DNA of 64,000 bases, from assembly GCA_038123275.1 (NCBI GenBank), contig JAYORG010000009.1, forward strand, positions 1-64,000, read 5' to 3'. The translations under genes were made by a program, and so were the position numbers. The number at the start of each line of letters is the position of its first letter. The stretch's first letter is position 1. Positions 45,575 to 54,378 of the stretch are shown piece by piece. Source of the DNA: CAJQHT01 sp038123275 (GTDB lineage Bacteria; Pseudomonadota; Alphaproteobacteria; Rickettsiales; UBA1997). Below the pieces are notes generated by a model. That model had not been told where the DNA came from. It saw nothing but the letters and a program-made list of their open reading frames with translations, and did not search any database.

Positions 45575-45633
45575 ATTTTAGAAACTCGTTAAAAATCACT
45601 CAAAAACTTTGGCGCGCGTAAGGTGAGTTACTA
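45575..45633 (-). repeat. Half-copy of the 145-bp palindromic element
   Basis: The sequence from AATTTTAGAAACTCGTT through CACTCAAAAA to GCGTAAGGTGAG is the reverse complement of the first half of the element at 49897-50041. Its other arm is missing. Confidence 0.75.
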
Positions 45634-45649
45634 ATTCTAAAAGAATCTT

Positions 45650-45811
45650 ATACCAAAGTTCATCTTTAATGCTACATTTAGGCAAAATATTTTAAATTAA
45701 AAATTATTAAGAAAATCAACTGCGTATCGGGATATACGCATAGATTTTCTTGATGATTTTTGGTTTAAAAGATGAAGCATAAATGTAGTATTAAAGATGA
45801 ACTTTGGTATT
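45650..45811. repeat. Long imperfect palindromic element (~162 bp)
   Basis: The outer arms ATACCAAAGTTCATCTTTAA (from 45650) and TTAAAGATGAACTTTGGTAT (to 45810) are complementary. The inner arms AAGAAAATC-TGCGTAT and ATACGCA-ATTTTCTT continue the stem towards a centre near 45730. A solo end (ATGAACTTTGGTATTA) recurs at 46024-46039. It is non-coding and MITE-like. Confidence 0.88.
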
Positions 45812-45920
45812 ATATCCTTCATCTTACACCAAAAATAAGTTAAAACAAGTGATAATTATGCCAAAATCTTAACAGATCCTAAGAAATTTGTATTTTTTGT
45901 AAAAGATCGGATTTACTAAC

Positions 45921-45982
45921 AAATACCTTTGCACAACTAATATCATTCAATTTTTTTCTAGTTTTGAGGAGGAATTAGGTAG
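45921..45982 (+). repeat. Dispersed 60-bp repeat, copy 2
   Basis: Similar to 43352-43411: TACCTTTGCACAACTAA, then ATCATTCAATTTTTTTCTA and TTTTGAGG. Confidence 0.65.
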
Positions 45983-46043
45983 TTTTTTATTTAGAAAAGA
46001 TATCTATTGGTAAATTTCTGATAATGAACTTTGGTATTAAACA

Positions 46044-47354
46044 CTACTCCATCACTATTAGGTCAACGGTAAACCTTCCAAGAGTATTAAGATATAGTTT
46101 TTGATCAACTATTACTGGGGCATGATAAATTCCTTTATCAATTTTCTTTCTTTGCAATATTTCTCCATTAGTTGGTGACACTAATAAAATTTCTCTTTTT
46201 TGATTAGACAAAATTAAATTATCACCAGCCATTATTATACCATTATAGATAGTTTTTTTCTTTGGATCATTCTCATCTTCTAAACTTTTGTACCATTTAA
46301 TTCCACCATTTTTTCTACTTAACGAAATTAGCTGATTATCATTATTTACAAGATAGATAAAATCACCTGCAACCCAAAAATCAGTAATTGAAGATAATTC
46401 TTTTTGCCATATAATATCACCATCTTCAATATTAATTGCCATCATCAAACCACCATTTCCAACAGCATAAATTACACCATCTTTTACCATTGGCGTTGCG
46501 TCAATATCATTTAAAACAAAGTCCGAATTAATAGCTCTATTAACATTTAAATCATGAGTCCAACCAACTTCACCATTTCTTTGACTTAAAATATAAATTT
46601 CACCAGAAGAATATGAACTAACTATATAATTTTTATAAAAAACTAAATCAGCAGCCCCCAAAATAGCTGTACTTCTATTAATACCACTATGAATCCAATT
46701 AATAGAACCATCAGCTACACTTAAAGCATAAGTTTTATTATCACTTGTTGTTATAAACACCTGACCCTTACTAGCTATTGGAGTTGAAATTGGAATTGAA
46801 CCAATTTTCTTTGACCAAATAATTTCCCCATCACTAGCATTAAGTGCTACTAAATAGTTAAATCCAGAAGTAGCAAAAATCTTGCCATCATTAAAATAAA
46901 TCTTGCCATTGATAAAATTACTTTTATCTCTCTTATCAAAAATTCTTTTTTGCCAAATTTTATTAAAATTCTCTAAATTACGAGCTATTAAATTACCTTT
47001 TGCGTCCAAAAAATAAACAATATTACCAACAATTAATGGTCTAAAAACTTTTTTATCATTATTTCCTGTTCTATAGCCCGACCAAACCGACTTAGTTTTA
47101 GTAATTTCATTAGCAAAAGTAAAATTTTCAATATTAAAATTATTACCAGCTTTATTGCTACCAAGCCACGATTTGCTATTTTTCTGAGACGGAAATTTGG
47201 CCGTTTTGCCTTGCAGAGATTTATCTATTTGCAATGTTTTAGAATATTTAAAAACAGAAATAGCATTTTTAGACTCCTTCTCATCTGATGAACAAGAAGA
47301 TAATAATATTAAAAATAAAATTTGTATTATACCAAATCCCATCTTTGCATGCAT
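46044..47354 (-). CDS. bamB: Outer-membrane assembly lipoprotein BamB
   Basis: BamB is a beta-propeller lipoprotein of the BAM complex, which inserts outer-membrane proteins. The 436-residue protein has a lipobox (ILLSSCSS, Cys near 21). It then has repeated propeller blades with the PQQ-like pattern, for example LVALNASDGEIIWSKKIGS, YALSVADGSINWIHSG and MAINIEDGDIIWQKEL. The C-terminal blade ends VDLIVME. It directly follows the TPR-like gene, the same pairing as yfgM-bamB in many proteobacteria. A start at an internal Met is possible, as HAKMG precedes the signal sequence. Confidence 0.92.
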   Translation of the reverse strand: MHAKMGFGIIQILFLILLSSCSSDEKESKNAISVFKYSKTLQIDKSLQGKTAKFPSQKNSKSWLGSNKAGNNFNIENFTFANEITKTKSVWSGYRTGNNDKKVFRPLIVGNIVYFLDAKGNLIARNLENFNKIWQKRIFDKRDKSNFINGKIYFNDGKIFATSGFNYLVALNASDGEIIWSKKIGSIPISTPIASKGQVFITTSDNKTYALSVADGSINWIHSGINRSTAILGAADLVFYKNYIVSSYSSGEIYILSQRNGEVGWTHDLNVNRAINSDFVLNDIDATPMVKDGVIYAVGNGGLMMAINIEDGDIIWQKELSSITDFWVAGDFIYLVNNDNQLISLSRKNGGIKWYKSLEDENDPKKKTIYNGIIMAGDNLILSNQKREILLVSPTNGEILQRKKIDKGIYHAPVIVDQKLYLNTLGRFTVDLIVME

Positions 47355-47363
47355 ATCTATATC

Positions 47364-48089
47364 TTAGATTTTATTAATAATAATATTACTAAACTCTTTT
47401 GTTCTATTTTTTAAATATTGTGGAGCCTCTAAATCTAAACTTAAATTCTCAAATATTTCTTGAGCCTTCTCTAAGTTACCTAAATACCACTCAAAAATAG
47501 CCTTTTGTTCTAATATTAATGGCCTTAAAATTGAACTATTCTTCTCTAATTTAGGCAATAAACTACTAATCTTTTCATTAAATTCTTCATTATTGCTATC
47601 AATCATTGATTTAATAGCTAGTAAAGCAGATAATTCTCTAATGTAAGGATCCGCACTCTTTAACTCATAAACTTTTAAATAAAGCTCTACTGCTTCTTTT
47701 ACTTTATTTTGAGCAACCAAATTAGAGCCATATCTAAGTAAAGATATTGACTGAATATGCACTGGAGCAGATTTACTATTCTTGATTTCATCTAAAATTT
47801 TTTCTCCTTTTTCATTTTGATTAGAGCTTTCATAAACCACAAATTGGTGAATTAATTTAGAATATTTTTCATTGTTAAATTGTTGATTTACACTATAAAC
47901 ACTAGTAGCAATAATAATAATTAAAACTATCGAAACTAAGTAAGTTATTTGCTTCTTATATTTAGCAAATAATGTTTGTATTTTTTCCCTTCTAGCCTCT
48001 TCGCGCATCTGACGCAATAATATTTTATGACTAGCATCCTCTTCGCTGCTATCTTGTTGAATTTCTTGTTTTTTACTTTTTTTACTCAT
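47364..48089 (-). CDS. YfgM-like tetratricopeptide-repeat membrane protein
   Basis: The 241-residue protein is charged at the N-terminus and has one membrane anchor (ITYLVSIVLIIIIATSVYS, about residues 48-66). A periplasmic helical-repeat region follows (KVKEAVELYLKVYELKSAD, then GNLEKAQEIFENLSLDLEAP). YfgM-like proteins act as periplasmic chaperones near SecYEG and commonly precede bamB. Here it is 9 bp upstream of bamB and 7 bp downstream of folD, so the three are cotranscribed. Confidence 0.82.
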   Translation of the reverse strand: MSKKSKKQEIQQDSSEEDASHKILLRQMREEARREKIQTLFAKYKKQITYLVSIVLIIIIATSVYSVNQQFNNEKYSKLIHQFVVYESSNQNEKGEKILDEIKNSKSAPVHIQSISLLRYGSNLVAQNKVKEAVELYLKVYELKSADPYIRELSALLAIKSMIDSNNEEFNEKISSLLPKLEKNSSILRPLILEQKAIFEWYLGNLEKAQEIFENLSLDLEAPQYLKNRTKEFSNIIINKI

Positions 48090-48096
48090 TTTTATT

Positions 48097-48984
48097 TTAT
48101 TGTTTAATAGAACCTAAACAGGCATCCACAGTATTTTTTAATAAATAAGCAATAGTCATAGGGCCAACTCCTCCTGGAACTGGAGTAACAAATTTTGCTA
48201 CATTTACAACATTATTAAAATCAATATCACCAACTAATTTTGATTTACCACCTTCTAATTGAATTCTATTAATTCCAACATCAATGATGCAAGCATTTTT
48301 AGTCACCATATCAGCCTTAATTAAATTTGCAACTCCAGTTGCACTAATAATAATATCTGAGTTCAAGCATTTTTCTTTTAAATTTTTAGTTTTAGAATTA
48401 GCAATAGTAACAGTAGCTTTCTCTAACATTAATAAACGAGCTAACGGCCTACCAACAATGTTAGAAGTACCAACTACCAAGGCATCTAAGCCTTTTAAAT
48501 CATCTCCTAAAACTGATTTAATTAAATGAACACAACCTTGTGGCGTACATGGAATTAAAGCCTTATTCTTACCACTTACTTCACCAACTGATAGTTTTCC
48601 TACATTAACCACATTAAAACCATCTACATCTTTTTTAGGATCAATAGAATAAATTATATTATTGGCATTAATATGTTCTGGCAGTGGTAATTGCACTAAA
48701 ATACCATGAACTTTTTTATCATTATTTAATGCTTCAATTTTGGCTATTAACTCACTTTCTTTAACATCGCTAGGCAACTTGTAAGTGATAGAATTCATGC
48801 CAATTGCCTTGGCTGCCTTCTCTTTATTGCCAACATAAACCTCACTAGCAGGGTCATTTCCAACTAAAATAACAGCTAAAGAGGCTATAGTAGAATGTTT
48901 TTCTTTAATTTCTTTAACTTGATGAGCAAGATCTAACCTTAAATCTTGAGCAATTTTTTTGCCATCAATTATTTGTGCTGCCAT
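48097..48984 (-). CDS. folD: Methylenetetrahydrofolate dehydrogenase/cyclohydrolase
   Basis: FolD interconverts methylene- and formyl-tetrahydrofolate. Visible are VGNDPASEVYVGNKEKAAK near residue 41 (catalytic Lys), GILVQLPLPEHI near residue 95, KDVDGFNVVNVGKLS near residue 115, the NADP-binding GTSNIVGRPLARLL near residue 170, and the closing TPVPGGVGPMTIAYL. The 295-residue length is normal. It is the first gene of the folD-yfgM-bamB group and cytosolic. Confidence 0.96.
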   Translation of the reverse strand: MAAQIIDGKKIAQDLRLDLAHQVKEIKEKHSTIASLAVILVGNDPASEVYVGNKEKAAKAIGMNSITYKLPSDVKESELIAKIEALNNDKKVHGILVQLPLPEHINANNIIYSIDPKKDVDGFNVVNVGKLSVGEVSGKNKALIPCTPQGCVHLIKSVLGDDLKGLDALVVGTSNIVGRPLARLLMLEKATVTIANSKTKNLKEKCLNSDIIISATGVANLIKADMVTKNACIIDVGINRIQLEGGKSKLVGDIDFNNVVNVAKFVTPVPGGVGPMTIAYLLKNTVDACLGSIKQ

Positions 48985-49038
48985 AGATCATTTACATTTA
49001 TTTTGAATAGTTCTAAAGTTATCTTTAAAGAACATTAG

Positions 49039-49132
49039 TACTTACGCAAAAGGTAAACTAAAAGCTTCATTTAGTAGGTCTTAGGTAATAATCATACTAA
49101 ATGTAGTATTATTTAGTTGCCCTTGCGTAAAT
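49039..49132 (+). repeat. MITE-like repeat, copy 2
   Basis: Similar, in opposite orientation, to 26228-26322. The ends TTACGCAAAAGGTAAACTAA and TTAGTTGCCCTTGCGTAA are near-complementary. The element lies between the divergent folD and response regulator genes, 70 bp before the latter's start. Confidence 0.75.
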
Positions 49133-49201
49133 CTCAAAGACATTTTATAAAGGCACTTTATAGTGTAATATTCTTAATTTAAAACAATTTTTTGTAAAAT
49201 A

Positions 49202-49870
49202 ATGAATAAAATTTTAGTAGTTGACGATGATACCAGGCTTAGAAACCTATTGGGAAAGTTCTTAAACGATCATAATTTTAAAGTTCAGCTAGCCAAAGAT
49301 GCTGGGGATGCAGAGAAGCTAATGAATAAAGAAAAATTTGACATATTAGTAGTTGACGTAATGATGCCCAATTTAAGCGGCACACAATTTACTAAAAATA
49401 TAAGAAAAAATAACAATACCACTCCAATTTTAATGCTAACTGCAATGGCTGACGTTGAGGACAGAATTGAAGGCTTAGAAGCTGGCGCTGATGACTACCT
49501 ATCCAAACCTTTTGAGCCAAAAGAACTACTCCTAAGAATCAACAATATTTTAAAAAGAAGACCCAATAAAACAAATCCAAATTCACTATGTAAATTTGGT
49601 AATTTTACTTTTGACTTTAATGATTTAAGGCTAAAAAAAGACCAAGATTATATTCATATAACTGGCAGTGAGGCTAATATTTTAAACATTATGTGCAAAA
49701 ATCTAGGTAATAAAATCTCACGCGATGAATTATCAAAATCTTGTGGAGATATTGACCATAGAAGTATCGACGTTCAAATAACCCGTCTAAGAAGAAAAAT
49801 AGAAGACAACCCTAAACAGCCCAGCTTCCTACAAACAGTTAGAGGCTATGGATATATTCTAAAAAAATAA
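49202..49870 (+). CDS. OmpR/PhoB-family response regulator
   Basis: The 222-residue protein has a receiver domain (residues 1-118). DDD lies at 7-9, the phospho-acceptor Asp is in VVDVMMPNLSG (about residue 52), Thr is in MLTAMAD and Lys is in YLSKPFEP. A winged-helix DNA-binding domain follows (about 125-222; SIDVQITRLRRKIEDNP, then TVRGYGYILKK). It is a transcription regulator controlled by phosphorylation, presumably from a histidine kinase elsewhere, since none is next to it. A MITE-like repeat forms part of its leader region. Confidence 0.94.
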   Translation: MNKILVVDDDTRLRNLLGKFLNDHNFKVQLAKDAGDAEKLMNKEKFDILVVDVMMPNLSGTQFTKNIRKNNNTTPILMLTAMADVEDRIEGLEAGADDYLSKPFEPKELLLRINNILKRRPNKTNPNSLCKFGNFTFDFNDLRLKKDQDYIHITGSEANILNIMCKNLGNKISRDELSKSCGDIDHRSIDVQITRLRRKIEDNPKQPSFLQTVRGYGYILKK

Positions 49871-49896
49871 ATATATCAAAACACTATCATTTAAAA

Positions 49897-50041
49897 ACTC
49901 ACCTTACGCACGCCGCAATTTTTGAGTGACTTTTAACGAATTTACAAAATTTTCCCCGCAGTGTATCTAGATATACATGAGGAGTAAATTTTAGAAATTC
50001 GTTAAAAAGCGCCAAAAAGGGTGGATGTGGTAAGGTTAGTT
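49897..50041. repeat. 145-bp imperfect palindromic element
   Basis: The arms AACTCACCTTACGCAC...CGTTT and its near-complement running to GGTAAGGTTAGTT meet around TATCTAGATATA (about 49965-49975). It begins about 27 bp after the response regulator and reaches the autotransporter stop codon. A half-copy is present at 45575-45633. Confidence 0.88.
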
Positions 50042-52211
50042 AAAAAGAAATACGATATTTTAAATACCCCGTATGGCTTTTAAATGTTGAGCTAGATTGA
50101 AAATCATAATCAACTATTATAGATGTATCAGCAGATATCTTAGTATTAACACTAAGTCCAGCATTAAAAAAATTATCCTCTAAATCAACCCCTGTACTCT
50201 TAAAAGTATCACCCCCTGAAATAAATTGTGCAGTTGCTTTTTGACCATCTGTTATCAAATTTCTCGACCAAGAAAGGCTTAATTCAGGCAATATTGCTTT
50301 TCTAAATATATCAAATGTTCTGCCCATTACCTTAAAACCAACATCTGATACCAACATATCAAAACTCTCACTATCCACTATTAACCCTGCATTTCCAGCT
50401 CCTGTTTCCTGATATTTTCCTTGATCTAATATTGAATATTTTATAGAAGCATTTGGCGCAAATAAAAATGTATCCAAAATTTTAATATTATATCCAAGGC
50501 CAGTTTTTAAACCATACTGCATTGCGCTATAGCTAGCATCAGCTTCTAAAGTTGTCATTTGAGTAACTATTTTCCTACTAGAATCATACTGATTATAAGC
50601 TATATTTATAATATTATCATTATATAGCCCCAGCTTACTGCGATTAAGAAAATTACTATTATAAAAACTAACATGATACGAACTAATATCTGTTTCTTGT
50701 TCGCTAACAGATTTATCTTCAACATCAGCCATACCATATGATAAAGCAACACCTAAGATAGATTCTGCTCCCCTTGGTCTTTGCAAGGCAACATCCGCGC
50801 CAAACACTAATCCTGATGTATTAGTTTTATAACCATCTTCATTTGAAATAGTCTCTTGATCTGCTGAACCAGCAAAAACTTGTCCCCAAATATTATTTCT
50901 AATAATAATACTTTTATTTTTATTTCCGGATGAAAATCCTCTTTTTTTATTAATTTTAATTGATGCTATTCTAGAATTTATAATATCATCTATTCTATTA
51001 GATATATTAATTGAAGAAATTGCTGTCATATTATTATCAGCACCATCAACAGTGTCTAGAGCTTCTTCAAAAGATGCCTGACTAGTAGAACTTAATAAAC
51101 CACTATTTAATAAAGACATATTACCCCCTACACTTTCTAGAGAAATAATATTATTCAACAATTCAAGATCATCACTTTTAAGTAAGGCCGTACTAGAAGT
51201 ATCAAGATTATTTGTAACTCTAAGAGCACTTCCTACAATAGAAATTGCTGGATCCAACAAAAATGAATTATCCGTCACACTAACACCAGATAAAGCATTA
51301 TCCGTAGCTAAAGTGCCAGTAGTAGTTAAAAAATCATACGTTGATCCAACAGATACACTAGAACCATTAACATAATCAAAGCTAATTGACGTACCATCAT
51401 TAACATTAATAGTATTACCACCAGTAAATTTAAATTGTGCATCTGATGCTCTATCATCAACCTCAATATTCAAACTATCCCCCGTACTAAAAGTAACATC
51501 CCCTATATCAACTATTGTAGCAACCTTACCATCAGCAATTTTGAAATATCCAGATCCAGTAATATCTCCAATCGTCACATCATTATTTATAGTCAAACTA
51601 CCATTATTAGCTAAATCTCCTAAATTAACACTCCCCGTACTACTAACAATAGCAACCGCATTACTATCAATAGTAAGTACATTAGTAAAAAGATCACTAC
51701 CAGAAAATGTAACATCACCAGATGTATTGGAAATTTGAATTTCCTTTAATGCCTCTGTGGCAGTGCCAATAGAACTATCAATAAGCTGATTTTGAGACCC
51801 ATCAGCAACTATCTTAAAATGGTTATTTGTATCATTAACAATGCCATTAACAGTATAAATATTATTTGAAAAATTTAATGTAGTAAAATCAGCTGAAGCT
51901 GTTATCTTATCAATTTTATTCTCCAAACTACCAATATCACCACTAACATCTAAACCACTAATAGCATTGCTAAAACTTAATATACCAACTCCATTATTAT
52001 TAGTTGATACCAACCCTACATTTTCACTAGCAGCACTAATAGTTAAAGTACCATCAGTTCCAATAAAATTAATTGAGTCATTAACAGTTAAACTCAAAGA
52101 GGCAGAAGTTGGACTCTCACCTGTGTTAATTTCATAAACAGTAGCAAAGGCATTACTGCAAAATAATAGCAGCAAACATAAAACTATCTTATTAAAAACC
52201 TTATTAATCAT
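50040..52211 (-). CDS. Autotransporter (type V secretion) protein
   Basis: The 723-residue protein has a signal peptide (KIVLCLLLLFCSNAFA). A Gly/Asn/Ser/Thr-rich passenger follows, with repeating beta-strand turns (INNDVTIGDITGSGYFKIAD) to about residue 400. A C-terminal autotransporter barrel (about 440-723; NIWGQVFAGSADQETISN, GADVALQRPRGAESILGVAL) ends YLKYRISF with the terminal Phe needed for BAM recognition. The passenger is exposed at the cell surface. Rickettsial Sca proteins are the best-known analogues, but this passenger is not a clear member of any Sca group. The 145-bp palindrome overlaps its stop. Confidence 0.88.
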   Translation of the reverse strand: MINKVFNKIVLCLLLLFCSNAFATVYEINTGESPTSASLSLTVNDSINFIGTDGTLTISAASENVGLVSTNNNGVGILSFSNAISGLDVSGDIGSLENKIDKITASADFTTLNFSNNIYTVNGIVNDTNNHFKIVADGSQNQLIDSSIGTATEALKEIQISNTSGDVTFSGSDLFTNVLTIDSNAVAIVSSTGSVNLGDLANNGSLTINNDVTIGDITGSGYFKIADGKVATIVDIGDVTFSTGDSLNIEVDDRASDAQFKFTGGNTINVNDGTSISFDYVNGSSVSVGSTYDFLTTTGTLATDNALSGVSVTDNSFLLDPAISIVGSALRVTNNLDTSSTALLKSDDLELLNNIISLESVGGNMSLLNSGLLSSTSQASFEEALDTVDGADNNMTAISSINISNRIDDIINSRIASIKINKKRGFSSGNKNKSIIIRNNIWGQVFAGSADQETISNEDGYKTNTSGLVFGADVALQRPRGAESILGVALSYGMADVEDKSVSEQETDISSYHVSFYNSNFLNRSKLGLYNDNIINIAYNQYDSSRKIVTQMTTLEADASYSAMQYGLKTGLGYNIKILDTFLFAPNASIKYSILDQGKYQETGAGNAGLIVDSESFDMLVSDVGFKVMGRTFDIFRKAILPELSLSWSRNLITDGQKATAQFISGGDTFKSTGVDLEDNFFNAGLSVNTKISADTSIIVDYDFQSSSTFKSHTGYLKYRISF

Positions 52212-52249
52212 AAATTACTATTTTTACTTCAAAATATTATTCTAATTAT

Positions 52250-52882
52250 CTACCCATTATCATCCCCATTTCCACGACCTGATGATCCTCTCCTAATATC
52301 ATGAAAAGCCTGCTTAGAACGACCTTTTCTAACCCTAACATCTGGCTTTCTAACAGATGATTTTAGACGTTTTTTAGGTTTTTCCCTGTCATACTTACTT
52401 TCAGTATTCTTATGTCTTCCTCTAGGTTCAGATATATCTGAACCTGATCTTTGATACCTATTTTCTAAACCCTCTAAACATATAGAGTTTTCACTTACTC
52501 TGCTATCAGATTCATGACGTCTTTGTCTATTCAAGTCACGAGACCGTCTTGTTGTCATTTCATCATCTTTTACTTTTCCAGAAGATCTTTTATGTTTTCT
52601 TAAATTTGACAATTCTAATTCTTTATCCTCTTGACGTTGTCGCCTTTCCATAATTGACCTAACTGGCTTTAATCGTACTTCTCCTCCTCTACCTATTCTT
52701 CTTGGTAAACAAACTTCTTCATTGTCTGACAAACCTTTATTACTACCATATGAATCATCAATTTGCAAAGAAAAAGAATTATATTTTGAATCCATTTCTA
52801 CTTCCCTATCTAATTTCATAGCCTTAACTCCACGAAATTTTGATATCTTTATTTTTAGCATTTCCCTTATTAACTCCTCCAT
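52250..52882 (-). CDS. Highly basic hypothetical protein
   Basis: I do not recognise this 210-residue protein. Arg plus Lys make up about a quarter of it, in stretches such as RRSRDLNRQRRHESDSR and KPKKRLKSSVRK, and the C-terminus is Gly/Arg-rich (RRGSSGRGNGDDNG). No signal peptide or membrane segment is seen. It is probably disordered. Its start overlaps the end of the upstream repeat-protein gene by 13 bp, so it is expressed with that gene, and an ATG with GGAGGAG around it (52880s) supports the start. Confidence 0.55.
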   Translation of the reverse strand: MEELIREMLKIKISKFRGVKAMKLDREVEMDSKYNSFSLQIDDSYGSNKGLSDNEEVCLPRRIGRGGEVRLKPVRSIMERRQRQEDKELELSNLRKHKRSSGKVKDDEMTTRRSRDLNRQRRHESDSRVSENSICLEGLENRYQRSGSDISEPRGRHKNTESKYDREKPKKRLKSSVRKPDVRVRKGRSKQAFHDIRRGSSGRGNGDDNG

Positions 52883-54201
52883 TCCATCAAGGGGAATAAA
52901 AATATCTGTAAATCTATTTTGAAACTTAGCAACATAAAAAACTTTATATTTTTACTTAATTCTGATGAAACTTGATCTAAATCCTCAAGATGTATTTGAG
53001 TATCTAAAAGGTTCTTATTTTCTAATTCTTTCTTTAATAAAAAAATATTCTCTCCTGCCACTCTCAATTTTACAGCTCCCCCTTTCCTAATTTCACCCCT
53101 AATTCTATGCAACATTTTATCAACATAACCTATTATTCCTTCTTCTATATTTTTTATTGCTGCCTCTTCCATAATATCTGTTTTTCTACTGCGATCTCTA
53201 TAACCATCCTTAACTTCGATTTGAAATCTTGTATTATCTAAAAACTTCAATAATGGATTACCTTCCAAAAATGATCTTAGATCTTCATCAAAATTAATAC
53301 TTCTAACTTTATCCAAATCAATATTTGGATCATTCTCCTTTGCTTGTAAAGCATAAAGTTTATCTTTTACTTTTTTAGCCTCCTTCCTTTCTCTTGCTAA
53401 TCTGTTATCAGTCATCCAAGCATCAAATTCCTCTTCTTTTTTATTTTTACGATATTTATAACCACATACCGCCATTGCCACAACTGCTATAAAAGCAAAT
53501 ACAGACCCCCCTATGATAGTTGCATTTCTCCAATCAACTGATTCGCCATTATCGTCACCTCCTTGTAATGATGCATCAGTAGCAAAACATTCTTCTAAAT
53601 AACTATCCACTGTTCCACCAGCCGAAAAATAATCCAAAGCATCTATAAAATCCCCGGCCACATCTTCATTTAACTCAGTTATTGAAGTTAAATATGAATT
53701 TATTTCTGATATTTCTCCTGCTGTTAAATCTCTTCCATTAGCTCCTTCTAACACCCCATCTAAATATTCTAAATCACTCACATCTAATCTATCCACTAAA
53801 TCATCTGTTATTTCAAGCAAAGATTCTTGAACCTCTGATGATGAAGAGTTACGAATCATTGCCTCACAATCTTCAGTCAAAAAACTAATAGTTATTGCTC
53901 CATTATCTTCTGTTCCTGTACCTGTTTTTGTAGAATTACCTATCCCTATTCCAGTTCCTGTTCCTGTAGAACTTCCTCCTGTGGAACTACCACCTGTTCC
54001 TCCTGTAGAACTTCCTCCTGTTGAACTCATACCTGTGGAACTACCACCTGTTCCTCCTGTAGAACTTCCCCCTGTTGAACTCATACCTGTGGAACTACCA
54101 CCTGTTCCTCCTGTAGAACTTCCTCCTGTTGAACTCATACCTGTGTAACTACCACCTGTTCCTCCTGTAGAACTTCCTCCTGTTGAACTCATACCTGTGG
54201 A
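52870..54201 (-). CDS. C-terminal part of a Ser/Thr-Gly-repeat membrane protein (cut by assembly gap)
   Basis: The open frame leaves the assembly gap at 54201. The first about 80 residues are 18-residue repeats (GMSSTGGSSTGGTGGSST). After them come an acidic domain (about 95-215, many Asp/Glu/Ser), one membrane segment (IIGGSVFAFIAVVAMAVCGY) and a charged cytoplasmic-like tail of about 190 residues. This is not a stand-alone gene: it continues the repeat protein begun at 55852. The gap length is arbitrary, so the frame on either side differs. Read as one gene it would exceed 960 residues. The function is unknown; surface or secreted exposure is suggested by the repeat and acidic regions. Confidence 0.7.
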   Translation of the reverse strand, partial: STGMSSTGGSSTGGTGGSYTGMSSTGGSSTGGTGGSSTGMSSTGGSSTGGTGGSSTGMSSTGGSSTGGTGGSSTGGSSTGTGTGIGIGNSTKTGTGTEDNGAITISFLTEDCEAMIRNSSSSEVQESLLEITDDLVDRLDVSDLEYLDGVLEGANGRDLTAGEISEINSYLTSITELNEDVAGDFIDALDYFSAGGTVDSYLEECFATDASLQGGDDNGESVDWRNATIIGGSVFAFIAVVAMAVCGYKYRKNKKEEEFDAWMTDNRLARERKEAKKVKDKLYALQAKENDPNIDLDKVRSINFDEDLRSFLEGNPLLKFLDNTRFQIEVKDGYRDRSRKTDIMEEAAIKNIEEGIIGYVDKMLHRIRGEIRKGGAVKLRVAGENIFLLKKELENKNLLDTQIHLEDLDQVSSELSKNIKFFMLLSFKIDLQIFLFPLMEWRS

Positions 54202-54378
54202 NNNNNNNNNNNNNNNNNNNNNNNNNNNNNNNNNNNNNNNNNNNNNNNNNNNNNNNNNNNNNNNNNNNNNNNNNNNNNNNNNNNNNNNNNNNNNNNNNNN
54301 NTGTTGAACTCATACCTGTGGAACTACCACCTGTTCCTCCTGTAGAACTTCCTCCTATTGAACTAACACCTGTAGAAC
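53960..54378 (-). repeat. 54-bp tandem repeats encoding Ser/Thr-Gly units
   Basis: The unit CCTGTGGAACTACCACCTG and its companion TTCCTCCTGTAGAACTTCC recur every 54 bp, coding 18 residues each, on both sides of the 100-N gap. Slipped-strand mispairing and assembly collapse are expected in such DNA, so the true copy number is unknown. Confidence 0.92.
54202..54301. other. Assembly gap (100 Ns)
   Basis: Exactly 100 consecutive Ns inside a tandem repeat. This is a placeholder of unknown true length and explains the apparent frame change in the repeat protein. Confidence 0.99.

Larger units (their letters stand above)
45491..46043. other. Intergenic repeat cluster
   Basis: This stretch of 550 bp without genes consists largely of repeats: a half-copy of the 49897 palindrome (45575-45633), a complete long palindrome (45650-45811), a dispersed 60-bp repeat (45921-45982) and a solo palindrome end (46024-46039). 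The remainder holds the promoter region of the 583-residue gene. Confidence 0.75.

Noticed and set aside
50040..52211. Assignment of the autotransporter to a named Sca protein
   Set aside because: The barrel is convincing, but the passenger shows no block that I can tie to a specific Sca family.
53960..54378. CRISPR-like regular repeat
   Set aside because: It is an in-frame 54-bp coding repeat without variable spacers.
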